From the NCBI GenBank assembly GCA_024362935.1, contig JANCRA010000009.1, positions 14,329,572 through 14,393,571 of the forward strand: a stretch of DNA of 64,000 bases, read 5' to 3'. The notes beneath the pieces were generated by a model, which worked only from the letters and a program-made list of their open reading frames with translations, searched no databases and was not told the DNA's origin. Below, in pieces: positions 1 to 12,310 of the stretch (position 1 is its first letter; every line of letters begins with the position of its first letter). The DNA is from Setophaga petechia (taxonomy: Eukaryota; Chordata; Aves; Passeriformes; Parulidae). Position numbers and translations under genes: made by a program.

Positions 1-2949
1 AGTTTGCACTGTGAGCTTCGAAGGCACTTGGAGCAGCTCCTTGGGGTTTACAAAGTGGCAAGTTGTCACTGTAGGCTGACACATGCCCACACAAATACAC
101 TGCACCAAAGAGAGTATGGATTCCCAAAGGGACAGTGCACATCCCAGGAAGTCTTCAAAGGGATCTGAGCCCAGCCAGGGCACATACATGTGTCCAGATA
201 GGATTATGGATGATGACACCAATCCATGGAACAACCTACAACTGGACCAACAATGCAGCACCATGTAGAGATAAAACAACTAAAAAACTTCATTAATTCA
301 CTGGTGAAGAGGGTTTGCCAGTTACTGTGAGTTAGTTCTGAACTACTTGATACAACTGAAAAAATAAATGAACTTTTCCTTGAAGAGACTCTCTTGGGCC
401 ATGTCCTCATACAGGCCCATATATAAATATCTTTATATTTAAATACCAGCTGCTTCCTGCTTTATGCTCAAATCTTAGTGGAGCTGTTGATGAAATGAAA
501 TGTGTGAGGAAATCTCAGAGGTGGCAGCTGGATCACTGAGAACTGCTGTGTCTTTAGTGGTACTTGGACAGGTAGGAGCTTGCTCATAAATGGGAAATTC
601 TACTACACAGAATGTGCTGTAAGGGCATCTTTTCACTGGAAGCTAAGATGTTTTTCTCCCTCCCTGCAGGTGCACCGATTGTAGATTTAGAGAGGGAGCT
701 GACCAAGGGGATCTTCAAATCTCAGTGGAAAAGTGTGACATATCTACCTGAAAGTATATGCCTGCAAACACCACTCTGCTTTCCAGATTGCTCAGATTAT
801 GGATGAGCAACAAAAAAGCATTTTTTAGGATCAGCTGCTGACTTCAGTTCCACACACTTGTGATACTACCATGTGAACAGAGTTTCTGCCCAGATCAGCT
901 CTCCCAGGGGATTACTCTGCAGCAGCTCTGAGCAGCCTGGAGCTTGCAGCAAAGGGGCCATACAGCTCTTCAGCTCTCTCTCCAGCTGATTTAGGCTCTA
1001 GTGCCTATCTCAGCCCCATCAATCATTCTACTGCATTTACTGAACTTGTGAGATAAAGCACTGTACAAATTCTGCTTCAGGAAAAGAAGTGGTTCAGCAA
1101 TGAATGAGAACTTTCCCACTGATGATTTTGCAGAGACTGTAAAAGACTTGGCTAGATTTCAGAATCAAAGACACCAGAGAAGTTATTTTGTAGTTAGTAA
1201 ATCACATGTTAGCATCTGGTCCCTGACAGCACTTAAATTATGGGATGGGTTTATACTGTGGGGTAGATCCTTTCCCCTCTTTTCTTAGGTCAGGGTTTGC
1301 TTTGTTCCTCATATTTCCTATGAGCTACTTCCAAGGATACCTTACGGTGGCTGATGGGAAACAGGGATGAATACTCAATTACCACTTTTGCATCCAGCTG
1401 AGAATGTTTCACCTCTACACCCTGTCCAGTGGCTCTTTGGTGCCACTGCCTCTGATTTCCTTTAGTTATTTAAGTTATTTAGGTGCAGTTGCGTAAATGA
1501 AGTTGTTACATCTAAGGAACTTAGCTCAGTGAGCAGCTATTCTCCAGGGGTTTCCCTGGCTCCCTCCTTGTATTGAGAATGCCTCCAGCTGCACTGGGGC
1601 TGGTCTTTCTATACTGCCTCAGTTGTGATGGTTTCCAGGGCCTGATTCAGCCAGCCTCACCAGGATTAGTCCTGCAGCAGGAGATAACTCTTCTCATTCA
1701 GAGCTTGCTCCTCTGCTCCAACTCTGAACAGGGATTCTGCTCAAGCAGCTGCAGTACATCTGTGCAGGTCCTGCAGCTGGCGGGAGAATTCCCATCCTTA
1801 TATTGATACCATACCACGTGAGTGGTTCAGACAGGTCTTTGCAGATCACCTCAAGTAACAAGAGATGAAGCAGGACATTAGGATGTGACATCTCAAGTCC
1901 TCACAAGCACGGAGAAGAGCCAAATATACAGCAGGGAAGGCCTCAGGCAATGTCAGACAGGTTTGGTGCAGCGCCAAAGAGCTCACACACTTCATGTCAT
2001 ATGAAGGGTTATCCTTCTGTGCCCTGTGCTTTGAAGCTGTGGGATTGAAGAACCAAGAGAGACAGACAGCAAGCTGGATTTTGTGTTGGTCCCTGTGGCT
2101 GGAACCAGTTTGGCTCAGCTGCCCTGTGATTCTCCTTAAAGCCCAGACCAGCAGTGATAAATAGTGCAAAAAGGGGACCTCCTCTGTCTAATGCTGTAAG
2201 ATCAGCTGGCCCTTACAATTGGCCACACAACTTTTCCAAAAAAAAGTTCATTTTTGAGTATGTGGAGTAAAGAGAATTTTTAGTCTCAAAGTTACAACAC
2301 CACAGTCATCTAGGAAATTAATTAATTTATTTTGTGTGGTAGGACAGTGTTGCCTTGTTGTTGGCTTTGTCTGGGAAAGCATTTTCTGTTTGAAGAGGTA
2401 AAAGAGGAGGTTTGGAGTCAAGTCTGGTGGCTCAGCTGGGATAAACGATTTCTAGGAGTGTATTTTGGTAAATGAGGCGGCTCATCAGAGCCTTGAGTGT
2501 TTCAGCCCTGAGTTTTTTGGTTAGGAAAAAAACTCTGTAACCTCTAAGTCATTAGTGTGATTCTTTTGTGGTGATAGAGAGCTTTCCTGCTACCCAGGGA
2601 AGGATGGCTGAGTCAAAATCAGGGAAATGTTTTCTTGCTGTGCTTGGCAAGAAATCATGTATTAAGTGGACAATACAAGGTTCTTACCAGCAGCCTGAGT
2701 TCTTGATCCTACAGTCCCACAGAGAGAGAGTGCTCACAGAACAGCCCTGCTGCCTTCACCAGTATCCATACTTCTGTGAGAGGGCAGCAGTTCACCAGTT
2801 TAAAAGCACAATTTTCATCACCTCCAAATATAAGTTCTGCATGTTATAACTGCACTGGTGGGACAGCAGCTCTGCCCAGAGTACATGGTAAATTCCAGTG
2901 GTGTTGACAGCATCTCCCAACTCAGATTGGTGTACACTTGAATATCCTC
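1..2949. other. Intergenic DNA, 3' flank of GSX1
   Basis: Non-coding as far as can be seen. Short ORFs (up to 107 codons) show no recognisable domain or splice context. No repeats beyond short simple sequence. Confidence 0.7.
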
Positions 2950-3300
2950 AGTGACCTGAAGATGTGTGTCGGAGTCGCTCATTGTTTATTTTTAAATGGT
3001 CTCCTGATATGAGTCCATTTCTTGTATCTCTGACTCTCCAGAGGACGGAGGGGGTGATGAGCTTTGGACCACTGAGTTGCTTTAGCAATCCAAATAAAAA
3101 CAAAGGTTGGGACCTCATTCGTATGAAGCGGATCCAGCTCTAGTTACCATGACACCATGACAATCAACTTGTTTACTGCTTCAAGGTACAGTCTAAACAT
3201 TCTTGGCATGTCATTTGCATAGCAATATCCAGAATGCTTTGTGTCACTCTACTGTATTAGGGCTCTGCAAATGCATTGAAAGGTTTCTTTACATGTATGC
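2950..3300. promoter_or_regulatory. Candidate conserved regulatory block 3' of GSX1
   Basis: A motif cluster: AACAAAGG (SOX/TCF) at about 3,099-3,106, an ACCATGAC doublet at 3,145-3,160, TTGTTTAC (forkhead) at 3,169-3,176 and the POU octamer ATTTGCAT at 3,213-3,220. The surrounding 6 kb lacks comparable density. Evidence is motif content only. Confidence 0.3.
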
Positions 3301-5146
3301 TTAACTAAAGAGAAAGAAAGGAAGAGAAAGGAGAAAGGAGCTTTACTTTTGGTAGCATGTTTCATACAAAGTAATCTAAACTGTGTGCAAAATTAAACAT
3401 AAGAGCTGGACACATGACCCCCATATGTTCTGGGGAAAGAGGGAGGGGGGTAATTATTCAGCAGAGAGTGGAAAACAACTGAGAATATCTAGGACTCATT
3501 CTGGCAGAGTATTTAAGCATGTGCTTAACTTTAAACAGGTGATTGACTGAAATGCAGGGAGAAAAAATAAAAATATGCAGGAAGTGAGAAAACTTAGATT
3601 AGTAGAAGAAAAGGGAATAATGTCAGGGAGCCAGCTCGGCTATGTGAGCTGGCAGCACTGCAGAAGGGCCAGGGTGGGTGTGTTGGCTGGGAATAGCTGG
3701 TGGGTTGGAAGGGTGCATGGAGAGCTGTGCCAGGACCCCGTGTACAGGGAAGCCTGTGCGGTGGTGAATGAGGCACCCAGGTATCACCTGGCATAAACTG
3801 ATGTGATTCCTCTGCTTGCTCACCACTGCTGACAACCTGAGGGTTGGCTTCAACAGTTGTGCAAGCAGGGCTGGGAGTGAAACAGAGCCCCAAAGAGTCT
3901 CTGAAAGGAGGAGGCCTGGGGACAAGACAGAAACTGGGGCAAGAATTGTGATCAATGGTAGTGAATGGCAAAGAGTATGCAGAGCTGGAGCTGGATTCAG
4001 CCAGGGAGATGGAAATCTTAGCAGTTAGTGCAGGCAGGAGTACGAGGGGGTAGTGGTGGGGAGGCTGAAAGCCTAGGAGGGGATACAACAGGAGAACAGG
4101 TTTTTGATGTGCTGGAACAGCTTGTATCTGGGTTGTGACAGGGTAAGTCAGCTCTGCAAGGGGCCAGGGTAAGACTCAGAACTGTTTCACTGCAGTCACA
4201 GACGTCTAGGTAGAAGGCATGAAGTCCAGCAGGTTTGACAATGGCAATACTCTGGCTGTCTTGTCTTCCCTCTGTGCCCATAGCCCATCTAGGCTCTAGC
4301 ACTGGTCGTGCTCAAAAGAGCAACTTGGTGGCCAGGAGCTAAGGATAAGAGTTTCCTGCATCACCAGCTTTCATTTACCTTCCCCCTAGTACAGTGTGGT
4401 GTCCTCCCAGTTCAGGCACCAAAAAAAACTCAGAGTTGACATGGTGGCATCAAAGATAAGTATCTCTTGTGGATTCAGTGAATCTGTCAGACTCTGGTCA
4501 ACTCAGAGATCAAAGTTGGTTTTCTCTGGAGGAAAGAATTAGTGGAGAGGCATGTTAACATTTCTGTGTCTGCTGTAATGAATGATCTGCAGTCCTGTAC
4601 ACTGTTCCTAGCTGAGACCATGGGAATAGACTCAGGAGGCAGCCCACACCAAATGTGGACAGTTTGCTCAGCAGGATAGCCTTTATAGATCAGGTATCTC
4701 CCTGCTATTTCCACTAGAACACCAGCAAAGAGACAAGTCTGCTCTGAAGGAGCCCTGCCTAGTATGAAGGCCTGAGTAAGACAGCTCCCAGGAGTGTATT
4801 TTTGTCAATCCTCAGGCAGCAGCCTCTGCCTCATTCAGTCCATGTATCTCCTTTGCATCACCTGCCTTGCAGAGACCTTTTCTCCCCAGAGTTACTGATC
4901 CCCATGAACTTCCTCTGGGTTTGTATCACCAAGTGCAAAAAGACTGTGACTTTAAAGAAAACTTAAACAACATATGTACATGTATTTTACCATTCTATTC
5001 TTCATGTTTTACCATATTATGCTTAATCCTTCTGCTCTGCCTTGCACACTACAAGCCATCCGAACACCTGCACATTTTTCAGGTCTGTATGGATTATCTA
5101 GTATTATTTGGTACTTAGCTGAGGCTTGCTTGAAAGGGGGTTCTTT

Positions 5147-5161
5147 AAAAAAAAAAAAAAA
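5147..5161 (+). repeat. Poly(A) homopolymer
   Basis: Fifteen A residues. Similar runs occur at 19,755-19,768, 23,819-23,830 and 28,472-28,484. None is preceded by a recognisable retrocopy, so they are taken as simple sequence. Confidence 0.8.
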
Positions 5162-5538
5162 GAAAAGATGTAATCCAAGGCACTGCACACTTTTGTAATC
5201 TACCCTGAGCAGGATCAGTCAAGTACAGGCAGTTGGCCCCCCCCACAGGATATTTAAATATTTTAAAATAAAACTAAATCCAGATGTGTGTGCAGCCGCA
5301 GCTACCATGTATTCTCTCCAACAATCTGTCTGTATCTGTCTTCTGTGTTTGTGCTTTCTGGTGTGAATTCACTTGTGGAGAACCATTTGAGGTGCCTAGA
5401 TGCATGCCTAGTCCTATTTCAGATGTACCAGGGTACCCGACATCCTCATCAGACTGGCAGAAGTGACCTTTCAGCTGCAGACCCCTCTGGAGGAGTGACT
5501 GAAACCATCTAGACCAGATACTCCCACCCAAGCTCTAA

Positions 5539-5568
5539 CATACTAGTACACACCATACTAGTACACAT
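5539..5568 (+). repeat. Short tandem duplication
   Basis: CATACTAGTACACA occurs twice in direct tandem (period 15-16), probably replication slippage. Confidence 0.75.
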
Positions 5569-8500
5569 TCAAGCATGGGATACACTGCCCATCCAGCTGC
5601 AAAGTGCATAAAATAATGTATTTGTAGTCTGTGGCTGATGCTAACAGCTTTCATAGTTGGAAACCAGAGGCTGAGGAAAAGAGCAGACAAAGATCTGACA
5701 GGAATTACTGTCTCCAAGGCACATTTTGGGTTTATGCTAACATCCTATTGATGTGTTTTCTCCAATTTGGTCTATATAGACTGATAGCAAATATGTGACA
5801 AAAATGTACTCTTTTCCTGGTGTTCCTTCTTGGGAACAAGCCCAACAGAAAATGCCAAGGAGGAAAGGGCAAGTTGTAGCAGAATAAGAAAGGGGATACA
5901 GCAAACTTAACAATGAAGACTTTTTCCTGGTTACGATAATTTCTGCTTCCTTTTTTAATTAGCTATTTACTTTGGTTTTATTTATATATGCTGGGTACAT
6001 ATGGGTTATATAAAATAGAGTATATAGAGTAGTTCCAGAGCAATCAGCTGTCCAGCACCAGGCAGCCATTCCTGTAGAGCTACAACCATATTAAGCATCA
6101 GGCCCAGCCATTTGCTGTCATCATCAGTGTCAGTATCCTAGGAGATGTCCTGATCTTGCATAATTACATCCTGATAAATGAGTACTTTGTGCTCATAGCA
6201 AAAACACTTTCAAAATTAATGTAATTGAGAGAGAGCTACTGTTGATGTACCTGTCTCCAAATCATTTGGAATATAATGCAAAATTGTTTTATTTAGGATC
6301 TTTTTAATACTCACCTGTATTTTAAAGTAATCACATTCATAGACCAAATTATATTGTCCTTAGAGAATCAAATTTCAGAGCTGCCCTCAGGAATCTAAAG
6401 ATTAAAAATTAATCCTTGTTATCCCAGTAAATTAATAGGTAAGGTTCATTCTAAGTAAACAAGAATGATAGAAAAACACCCAGTTACCCACAGTGTAATG
6501 CAATTCCAAAGCAGCAAGTCCATTTACCCCAAACACTATTCCAAACCCATGGGGCCAGCTCAGAGCTGGCACTGTGTAAATACATTAACTGCAGATAAAC
6601 CAAATTATGTAATTCCTGAATTATTAATACTGGTTTTGTGGTTAAGAGTAACAACATTTAAAATACCAATGCATGTTTTCAACTGTAAACCTATTTGATG
6701 CAGCCTTTATGTGGAACCAAATGAGGTTGAGAGATAAAAATAAAAATCACATTAATGTAAAAGCCAAATAATAAAAAAATCAAAATTAATATTAAGTAGA
6801 TGTAAGTACACAAGTAATTAATGTTGAAAAGGTTCTTCATTCCAAACCTTTGGGTTTTTTCCCAGGTATCCATATCAGGCTCACATTTTGTGCCTGTGAA
6901 AAGAGAGTGGTTGCATATGTGATGGGATGGGGTGTAGGATGCCAGAATTCAGCAAAGCCAGTGTGTGCTAAAGAGAGCCCAGCACAATCTTTTGTCCTCC
7001 TTCCCCTGCCAGGACAGTAACTTTTGCTTGGGGATACAGTCTTTACAGCCTTCATAGCATCCAAAGAGTGTACTCTCTGCATGCTAGGGCAGAAGTAATT
7101 CAATTTTAAGACAGAAATATGATCAAAAAAGTATATGCTGGAAAATATTCAAACCCACTTTGTGGATTTATAAATCTGATTCCTGTTGGAATCAGGTGAG
7201 AGTGGGCATTTTAGATGCTAAAATGCTTAAGTAACTTTCAGAAACCTGCTGCCAAAATGGCTAGAGATAGAAAGTTGAAAATTGGCATGTTATGACATTC
7301 GCTTTAGCAGAGGTGCCCACGCTCTTCCCACAGCAAAATGACTTTAATTTGCCCAACCTCAGAGTCCTTGAAAATGACACTCTGAGCATTTGCTGTAATG
7401 ATTTCTCACTAAATTAGAAAAATGCCCAACTAAGGAGGGATTATCTCTGCATGTGGATGTGGCATAATGACTGTCAAGTGCACTGAGAGCCCCACTGGGC
7501 TTTGCAAGGTGCACAGGGTCTGCAGCAGAGGCCAGCGTGCATCGGAGAATATTAATACTGTCTTGTTGGGGCCATCCATTGTGATACTCCACTGCTGTTC
7601 AGACAAAATTATACCATATGAGGGAATTCTTTTTGCTACTTTACATATATGAGGTACATTTTAGAGCTGAGGATTGTTCCAAATTGTCTGGCTGACAAAC
7701 TCAGTCCATAAAGGATGCAGTCACGTGTGTGCCTACACTCACTGTAATGTGTGCACTGGCTGGGGCAGCATCACTACAAAATTCTTCCTTGTAGCCCACA
7801 TCTGCTGAGCCTGCAGTGAGGATGTGATAGTGAACTTGATTCCACACACCCATAAAGTTTTCCAGTTGCTCTCACCAGCTCTGGTTCCTCAGGACAAAAT
7901 GTGTTTGTCCCCAAGGTACTGTTTGTCTGCCAGGCACACTGTTGCCCAGGTTTCACAGTGAGCAAGGAGCAAGCTGTGTGGGCAGTGCCACTGCCTCATC
8001 ATCCCTACCACAGTGGTGAGAAACTCTCACTGCCTGCCTCAAAACACGGGTGTGAAGAGGCACATTTTGTAGATCAGAACTTGTGCCATGGAGGAACAGA
8101 GACATGTTGGGAATGTGCTGGCAGACAAGGATGTTGAGAGCTTCAGCAGTGCTACCACAGTACCACTCCAGCAGCACCACTCACACACTCAGTGCTGGTG
8201 TTCCTGGCATGTCACTGCCAGCCAACTGGCTCAATCCCCTGCTGCTGAACAGGCACAGGGGGCACACACACGCGCCTCAACGGGTGCCACTGACTTCAGG
8301 GCCAGTGCTCTGTAAAAGGATGCCAGACCCCTTGCTAAACCTACATTAGGCTGTTTCGGCCTCTATTTTGCAATGACTTTTCAAAACAAGCCTGGTAAAC
8401 ATGAGCAGGATGGGAGGTGAGTGCTGGAAAATCTACAGGGCCTTGCTGTGCAAATTAAGGTCCTCTGAGGGGTCTTTTCTGTTGAAACTGATCCACTGGG

Positions 8501-10194
8501 GAAGAATGGGCATGCAGGGAACATTATGGGGCCAAGCACCAGGCAAGACTGACTGACTCTTGTATCAAGGCCAGATTTTAGTCTCAAACCTGCCAAATTC
8601 ACCCCCAACAGTCAAGGGAAGAGGAGCCAGGAAGATGCTGCCCATGGGTTGTTGTAATTACAAGCTTGCCCTGCTATCCCATCTCAGCTGGGTAATGTGA
8701 GAAGCCAGCAGAGGAGAAAGCCAAGACGGAGAGGTAAGAGATCTAAGGGTCCCAGGAGTAAGTAGATGAAGGAAGGTCACCAAGGAGTCTGAACATTTTG
8801 TCCATTTGCCTCAATCTTGATAATGCAGCTACCTAGCGTCACCAAATCCTTGCAACTTCCAGACAGGGGAACACAAATCAGCCCAGACCAGCAGGGTGAG
8901 AGTACTGCTTTGTGCCTGTCCCGCACTGTCATGTCTAATGGTTCCCTTGCACTTCACATCAACCTGAGTGTCCTGAGAGGTCCACAGTGTGCCGTGGGCT
9001 GCAGGGTCACACTTTCCACTCATCTATGGGGTGGAGCTGCAGGAACCATAGATCTCCCAGACCCACAGCTGGTGTCTTGGGAAGGCTGGAGGGTGACATG
9101 TTTGTTTTATGGACAGGACTTGATGTTGTCCCAGCAGTGGGACTTTTACCTGCTCTGCCGTTACCCTGATGCCTAGGGATCCCAAACCCACAGCTTCCCA
9201 CACCAACTTCAACCTGTGTGTGGAGCAGCATTGACCTTCTCCACAGCGATTTCCCATGAGGGACGACATCCCCTTGCCTCTTCTTGGTGCATGTTTTGGA
9301 CATGCTCTGGGATGAAATTTGGGTCTCATCCCAGCACGGGCAGGAACCTACAGTAGCCTAGGGACCCAAGCACATTCCCCGGATCGCAGGGCATGAATCC
9401 CGCCGTGCCAGGCAGCTCTGCAGCCTCGCGGGGAGTGTCGGGGCATCGGCTGCGGGTGCAGGGACGGTCGCTGCACCCACTGAAGATGGTCCCCGTGAGC
9501 CCAAACGGAGCGGGAGTCCCGGCACAAGGGGCTTTCCCCGGCACCAACAGAGCGGCGGCCGGAGCGCCGGGCTCTGGGGGTCCCGCACCCGAGGAGGTTG
9601 ATGCCAGTCCAGCCCCGCACCACCGCTTGTGGCACCCCCGAGGCCGCGGGACCTCTCGGCTGCTTCCGACGGGGCTCCCCGCCAGCCAGCGAGAGTCACC
9701 GCGCAACGGGAAACAGCGGCAAAGCGCTGCCGGGAGCGGGGCTGGCGGGACCCGGTAGCCGTGATGGAGGGAGCCCCAGCAGGGTCGGTCCCGGTCCCGG
9801 CCCCAGTCCTGGAGGGTTAGCGGGAGGCTGGGACAGCCCTTCCTATCTGGCAGCCGTGGACACCGGGACAGAGGAGCCGAGTGGCGGCGGCAGCCAGGTG
9901 TTCATATGGCCCTACAACCGCGGGCAGGCTTGCGGTTGGGATGGCAATGAAAGGTGCACAGCCCAGCCTCTCCCCTACCCGGTCTTTAGCTTCGCGGGGG
10001 AGGACGGAGAGAACTCCCGGGGTTCTCTCAGAAGGCGGGGGTCCCAAGCACCCCGTACCTTCAGCTCGACACGGAGAAAGGAGGACTCCCCGTCATCTGC
10101 GCTCGCCGGAGCGGGCGTGTCCCGGTGCCGAGCCGCGGTGGAGAGGGTTGGAGAGCGATGGTGCTCCCAGCGCACGCCCGCGGACGCCGAGATG

Positions 10195-10440
10195 CTGCTT
10201 TCTACGCGGAGAGAAGGAAATAAACCACCAACGAGCTTTTATTTTTATCATAATCATTATTATCATCGCCATCATCGTTTTTCTGCACATAAATAAATAA
10301 ATAAATATCTCCCGCGGGGAGGGAGTGGGACGGAACGGTACAACCACAGTTGTGCGCTCGGCAGCAACGAAGTCAAAGCAAAACAATTTTATAAAGGAAA
10401 AATAAAATAGGGGGGAAAAAAAGGGAGGGAAGATAGTAGC
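10195..10440. repeat. AT-rich break with (TAAA)n microsatellite
   Basis: A run of TTATTTTTATCATAATCATT-like sequence is followed by an ATAA/TAAA simple repeat at 10,289-10,307 and by AAAATAAAATAGGGG tracts to about 10,425. It separates the two halves of the GC-rich domain 3' of GSX1 and may contain the distal poly(A) signal of the gene. Confidence 0.6.
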
Positions 10441-10684
10441 CCAAACAGCCTTCAACCCTCCCCGTCCGTCCGCCCGCTTTTGGGCACCGCCGAGTTACCG
10501 GAGGGAGCCCGGGACAGCATCCCTCCAGGCGGGGGCAGCGCCCGTGCCGCGCAGCATCCGCGCACTCCGCGCCCGTCTGGGAGTGCGGGGAGGTCTGTGA
10601 GGGGCTTCCCGTGCCCGGGGATGCGCCTGCGGGGACACAAGTGAGAGAGCACTGTGGGGGGCCGCCTGGGGTCCTAGGGAGGAG

Positions 10685-10690
10685 TTTATT
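10685..10690 (-). terminator. GSX1: Candidate GSX1 polyadenylation signal AATAAA
   Basis: A canonical AATAAA on the minus strand about 190 bases past the GSX1 stop codon, the first one downstream. A second AATAAA is at 10,238-10,243, at the AT-rich break in the island, and would give a 3' UTR of about 640 bases. Which is used cannot be decided from sequence. Confidence 0.55.
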
Positions 10691-10881
10691 TACACCAGGG
10701 TGCCGGGACACCTGTCCCCGTGGGCCGAGGGTCTAGAAAGGCGAGAATGTCCTTCGTAAATTACACAAATTATACAAAACAGTATAAAATCCTTCGGCTG
10801 CATGTCAGCACCGGGGCAGGCAGGACTCCCTCCCCTGCTTTCGCCACAGTTCCTGCGGAGCCGGGGTGGGTGTGCGGGTGG

Positions 10882-11237
10882 TTAGGGGGTGACTGCGAGA
10901 CCTCTGTCGTCCTTCCCCGAGGAGGACGGAGACATGCGCAAGTCCTCGTCGTCCTCCGAGCACTTAGTGGTGGAAAGGGACGAGCATTTGCAGCTGTGGC
11001 CGCCCCCCCCGCCCCGGTGGGAGCTACTTTTGCCTTCTTTCTTGTGCTTGACCCGTCGGTTCTGGAACCAGATCTTCACCTGCTTCTCGGAGAGGTTCAG
11101 GTAGGTGGCGATCTCGATTCGCCGCAGTCGGGAGAGGTACATGTTGGAGGCGAACTCCCTCTCCAGCTCCAGGAGCTGCGTGCTGGTGAATGCGGTGCGC
11201 ATCCGCTTGCTACTGGGCAGCTGGCTGGACGTGCTGT
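10882..11237 (-). CDS. GSX1: GSX1 coding exon 2 (homeodomain and C-terminus)
   Basis: Second and last coding exon. The acceptor is CCATTTCCAG|ACAGCACG and phase matches exon 1, giving a predicted protein of about 247 residues (human GSX1 is 264 as recalled). The homeodomain lies at about residues 139-198: it opens [19 protein letters not shown], continues through [22 protein letters not shown], and has recognition helix [17 protein letters not shown] with W48, F49, N51 and R53 intact. This is a Gln-50 Antp-type DNA-binding domain expected to bind TAATTA-like sites. After it come a Ser/Gly/His-rich linker and the conserved acidic tail [20 protein letters not shown], ending AVTP and TAA. No frameshift or missing key residue is seen. 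PDX1 would be expected further downstream, beyond the left edge of the window. Confidence 0.98.
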
Positions 11238-11682
11238 CTGGAAATGGAGAGGAGCGCATCGTCAGGACCGCCCGGACCCTCCACCGCCCGCCCCGCAGCG
11301 CCGGGCACTCGCCGGTCCCCGCTGAGCTCTCCTTGCCGCCCACCCTGCGGGGCCGCAGCACCCTCCTCGTCCCCGGAGGGGCTGAGACCCAGCAAAAGTC
11401 GGCCAGGCTGGAGTCCGAGCCCACAAGGGTTCCGCGGCCGCCTCTCCTTCCCCGTCCGCGCAGCCTGGCTCGGAGGCTCGGCGGGCAGCTGGAGGGCTTC
11501 CCCAGGGCATCGTCCGGGGCACCGGCAGAGAGAGGTGCCGGCTCTCCCCTCCTTGCGCTGGGCAGGCATCCTCCTCCCCAGATGTCTCCGGCGGGGCCCC
11601 CGGGGATCCCCATCGCCTCCCCGCAGTGCCCACCGCTGCCATGCAGGCATGCACCCCCGCTCGCCGCCCCTGCCCACCTTAC
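11238..11682 (-). other. GSX1: GSX1 single intron
   Basis: A 445-base GT...AG intron, strongly GC-rich and without in-frame stops near its 5' side, so exon 2 can be read through upstream into it. It interrupts the coding sequence just before the homeodomain, the expected position of the only GSX1 intron. The read-through frame loses GSX1 similarity immediately outside the exon, which supports the splice model. Confidence 0.93.
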
Positions 11683-12070
11683 CCACGGAGATGCAGTGGA
11701 ACTGCCGTGGGTCGGGCAGCGGGTAGGCGCCCTGGTAGAGCGCCGGTGCGTGCCCGACGCTGACGGCGGAGACGGAGTGCTGCTGGCGGGCCAGGGGCGA
11801 GTGGCAGTACTGGGAGCCGAAGGGAGGGAAGGAAGCCTTGATGAGTGGGATAGCGGGCGGCGGCGGGTGCAGCTGGGAGGCGGTGACACAGAGCGGGCAA
11901 ACGCAGAGCAGCCCGGCCTTGCGAGCGTGGCAGGCTCCGGCCGGCAGCCCGGGCAGGGGGTGCGAGGGGTGCACGGCGTAGGGGAAGAGCGGCGGCGGAG
12001 GACTGCCCTCTCCCTTCTTCTCGCCCGCCTCCCGCAGCACCAGCGAGTCCACCAGGAAGGAGCGCGGCAT
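11683..12070 (-). CDS. GSX1: GSX1 (GS homeobox 1) coding exon 1
   Basis: First coding exon of the ParaHox transcription factor GSX1, which patterns ventral neural progenitors and hypothalamic neurons in vertebrates. The frame starts [19 protein letters not shown], the GSX-family N-terminus; the first residues also resemble the SNAG-type repressor motif of Snail/Gfi1. Next come a Pro-rich stretch with FPYAV (about residues 23-32), a conserved Cys-containing segment [19 protein letters not shown] (about 45-63), [14 protein letters not shown], and the family motif [12 protein letters not shown] at the end. The exon contributes 129 codons plus one base and ends at a good donor (CCGTGG|GTAAGG), so the split Asp codon G|AC is completed by exon 2. 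The ATG has G at -3. The long alanine run I recall from mammalian GSX1 is absent. Antisense long ORFs here are GC-driven shadows. Assignment to GSX1 rather than GSX2 rests on the N-terminus and the Cys segment; confidence is very high. Confidence 0.97.
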
Positions 12071-12160
12071 TGCCCCGCGCAGCCCCGCGCAGCGCCCCGC
12101 GCAGCGCCCGCCCGGCGCCGCTGGCCAGCCCGAGTGGTGCTGAACGGCGCCCGCCGCCCG

Positions 12161-12169
12161 CTTTAAATA
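12161..12169 (-). promoter_or_regulatory. GSX1 TATA-like core promoter element
   Basis: Minus-strand CTATTTAAAG lies about 90 bases upstream of the GSX1 ATG in otherwise very GC-rich sequence. The spacing implies a transcription start near 12,130-12,140 and a short GC-rich 5' UTR. The UTR contains a threefold degenerate CCCCGCGCAG-type repeat at about 12,073-12,112. Assignment is by motif and position only. Confidence 0.6.
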
Positions 12170-12310
12170 GCGCCCGCGCCATGTGATGGCGGCGCCGGGC
12201 GCTCAATGGGCTTTCTGTGGCTCTTCTCTTGGCATTCACGCCGCACGCTCCCTCATTATTTCCCTTGTTAACTAAATGAACTGCATAATGTACTCTATTC
12301 TTGTCGACCC
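12170..12310 (-). promoter_or_regulatory. GSX1 proximal promoter, candidate conserved block
   Basis: Immediately upstream of the TATA-like box the composition changes from GC-rich to balanced over about 12,206-12,306. This stretch has AT-rich homeodomain-type cores (TCATTATT, TTAACTAAATGAAC, GCATAATG) inside a CpG island. Such a patch next to a developmental promoter often marks conserved proximal control DNA. This is inference; no alignment was possible. Confidence 0.4.

Larger units (their letters stand above)
3301..9329. other. Intergenic DNA, 3' flank of GSX1
   Basis: No recognisable gene. ORFs such as 3,594-4,088 (minus) and 8,817-9,176 (plus) lack domains and codon character. AT-rich DNA at 5.9-7.3 kb has many TTAAT-type cores but no distinct cluster. 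GC content rises from about 9,330 into the GSX1 island. Confidence 0.7.

Noticed and set aside
1..9329. Search for PDX1 or CDX exons downstream of GSX1
   Set aside because: No homeodomain-like translation occurs on either strand. In known vertebrate maps PDX1 lies tens of kilobases further downstream, so its absence is expected.
11105..12166. 353-codon plus-strand ORF antisense to GSX1
   Set aside because: It overlaps GSX1 exon 1 and the intron in GC-rich DNA where stop codons are rare. It has no domain resemblance, while the opposite strand is an unmistakable GSX1.
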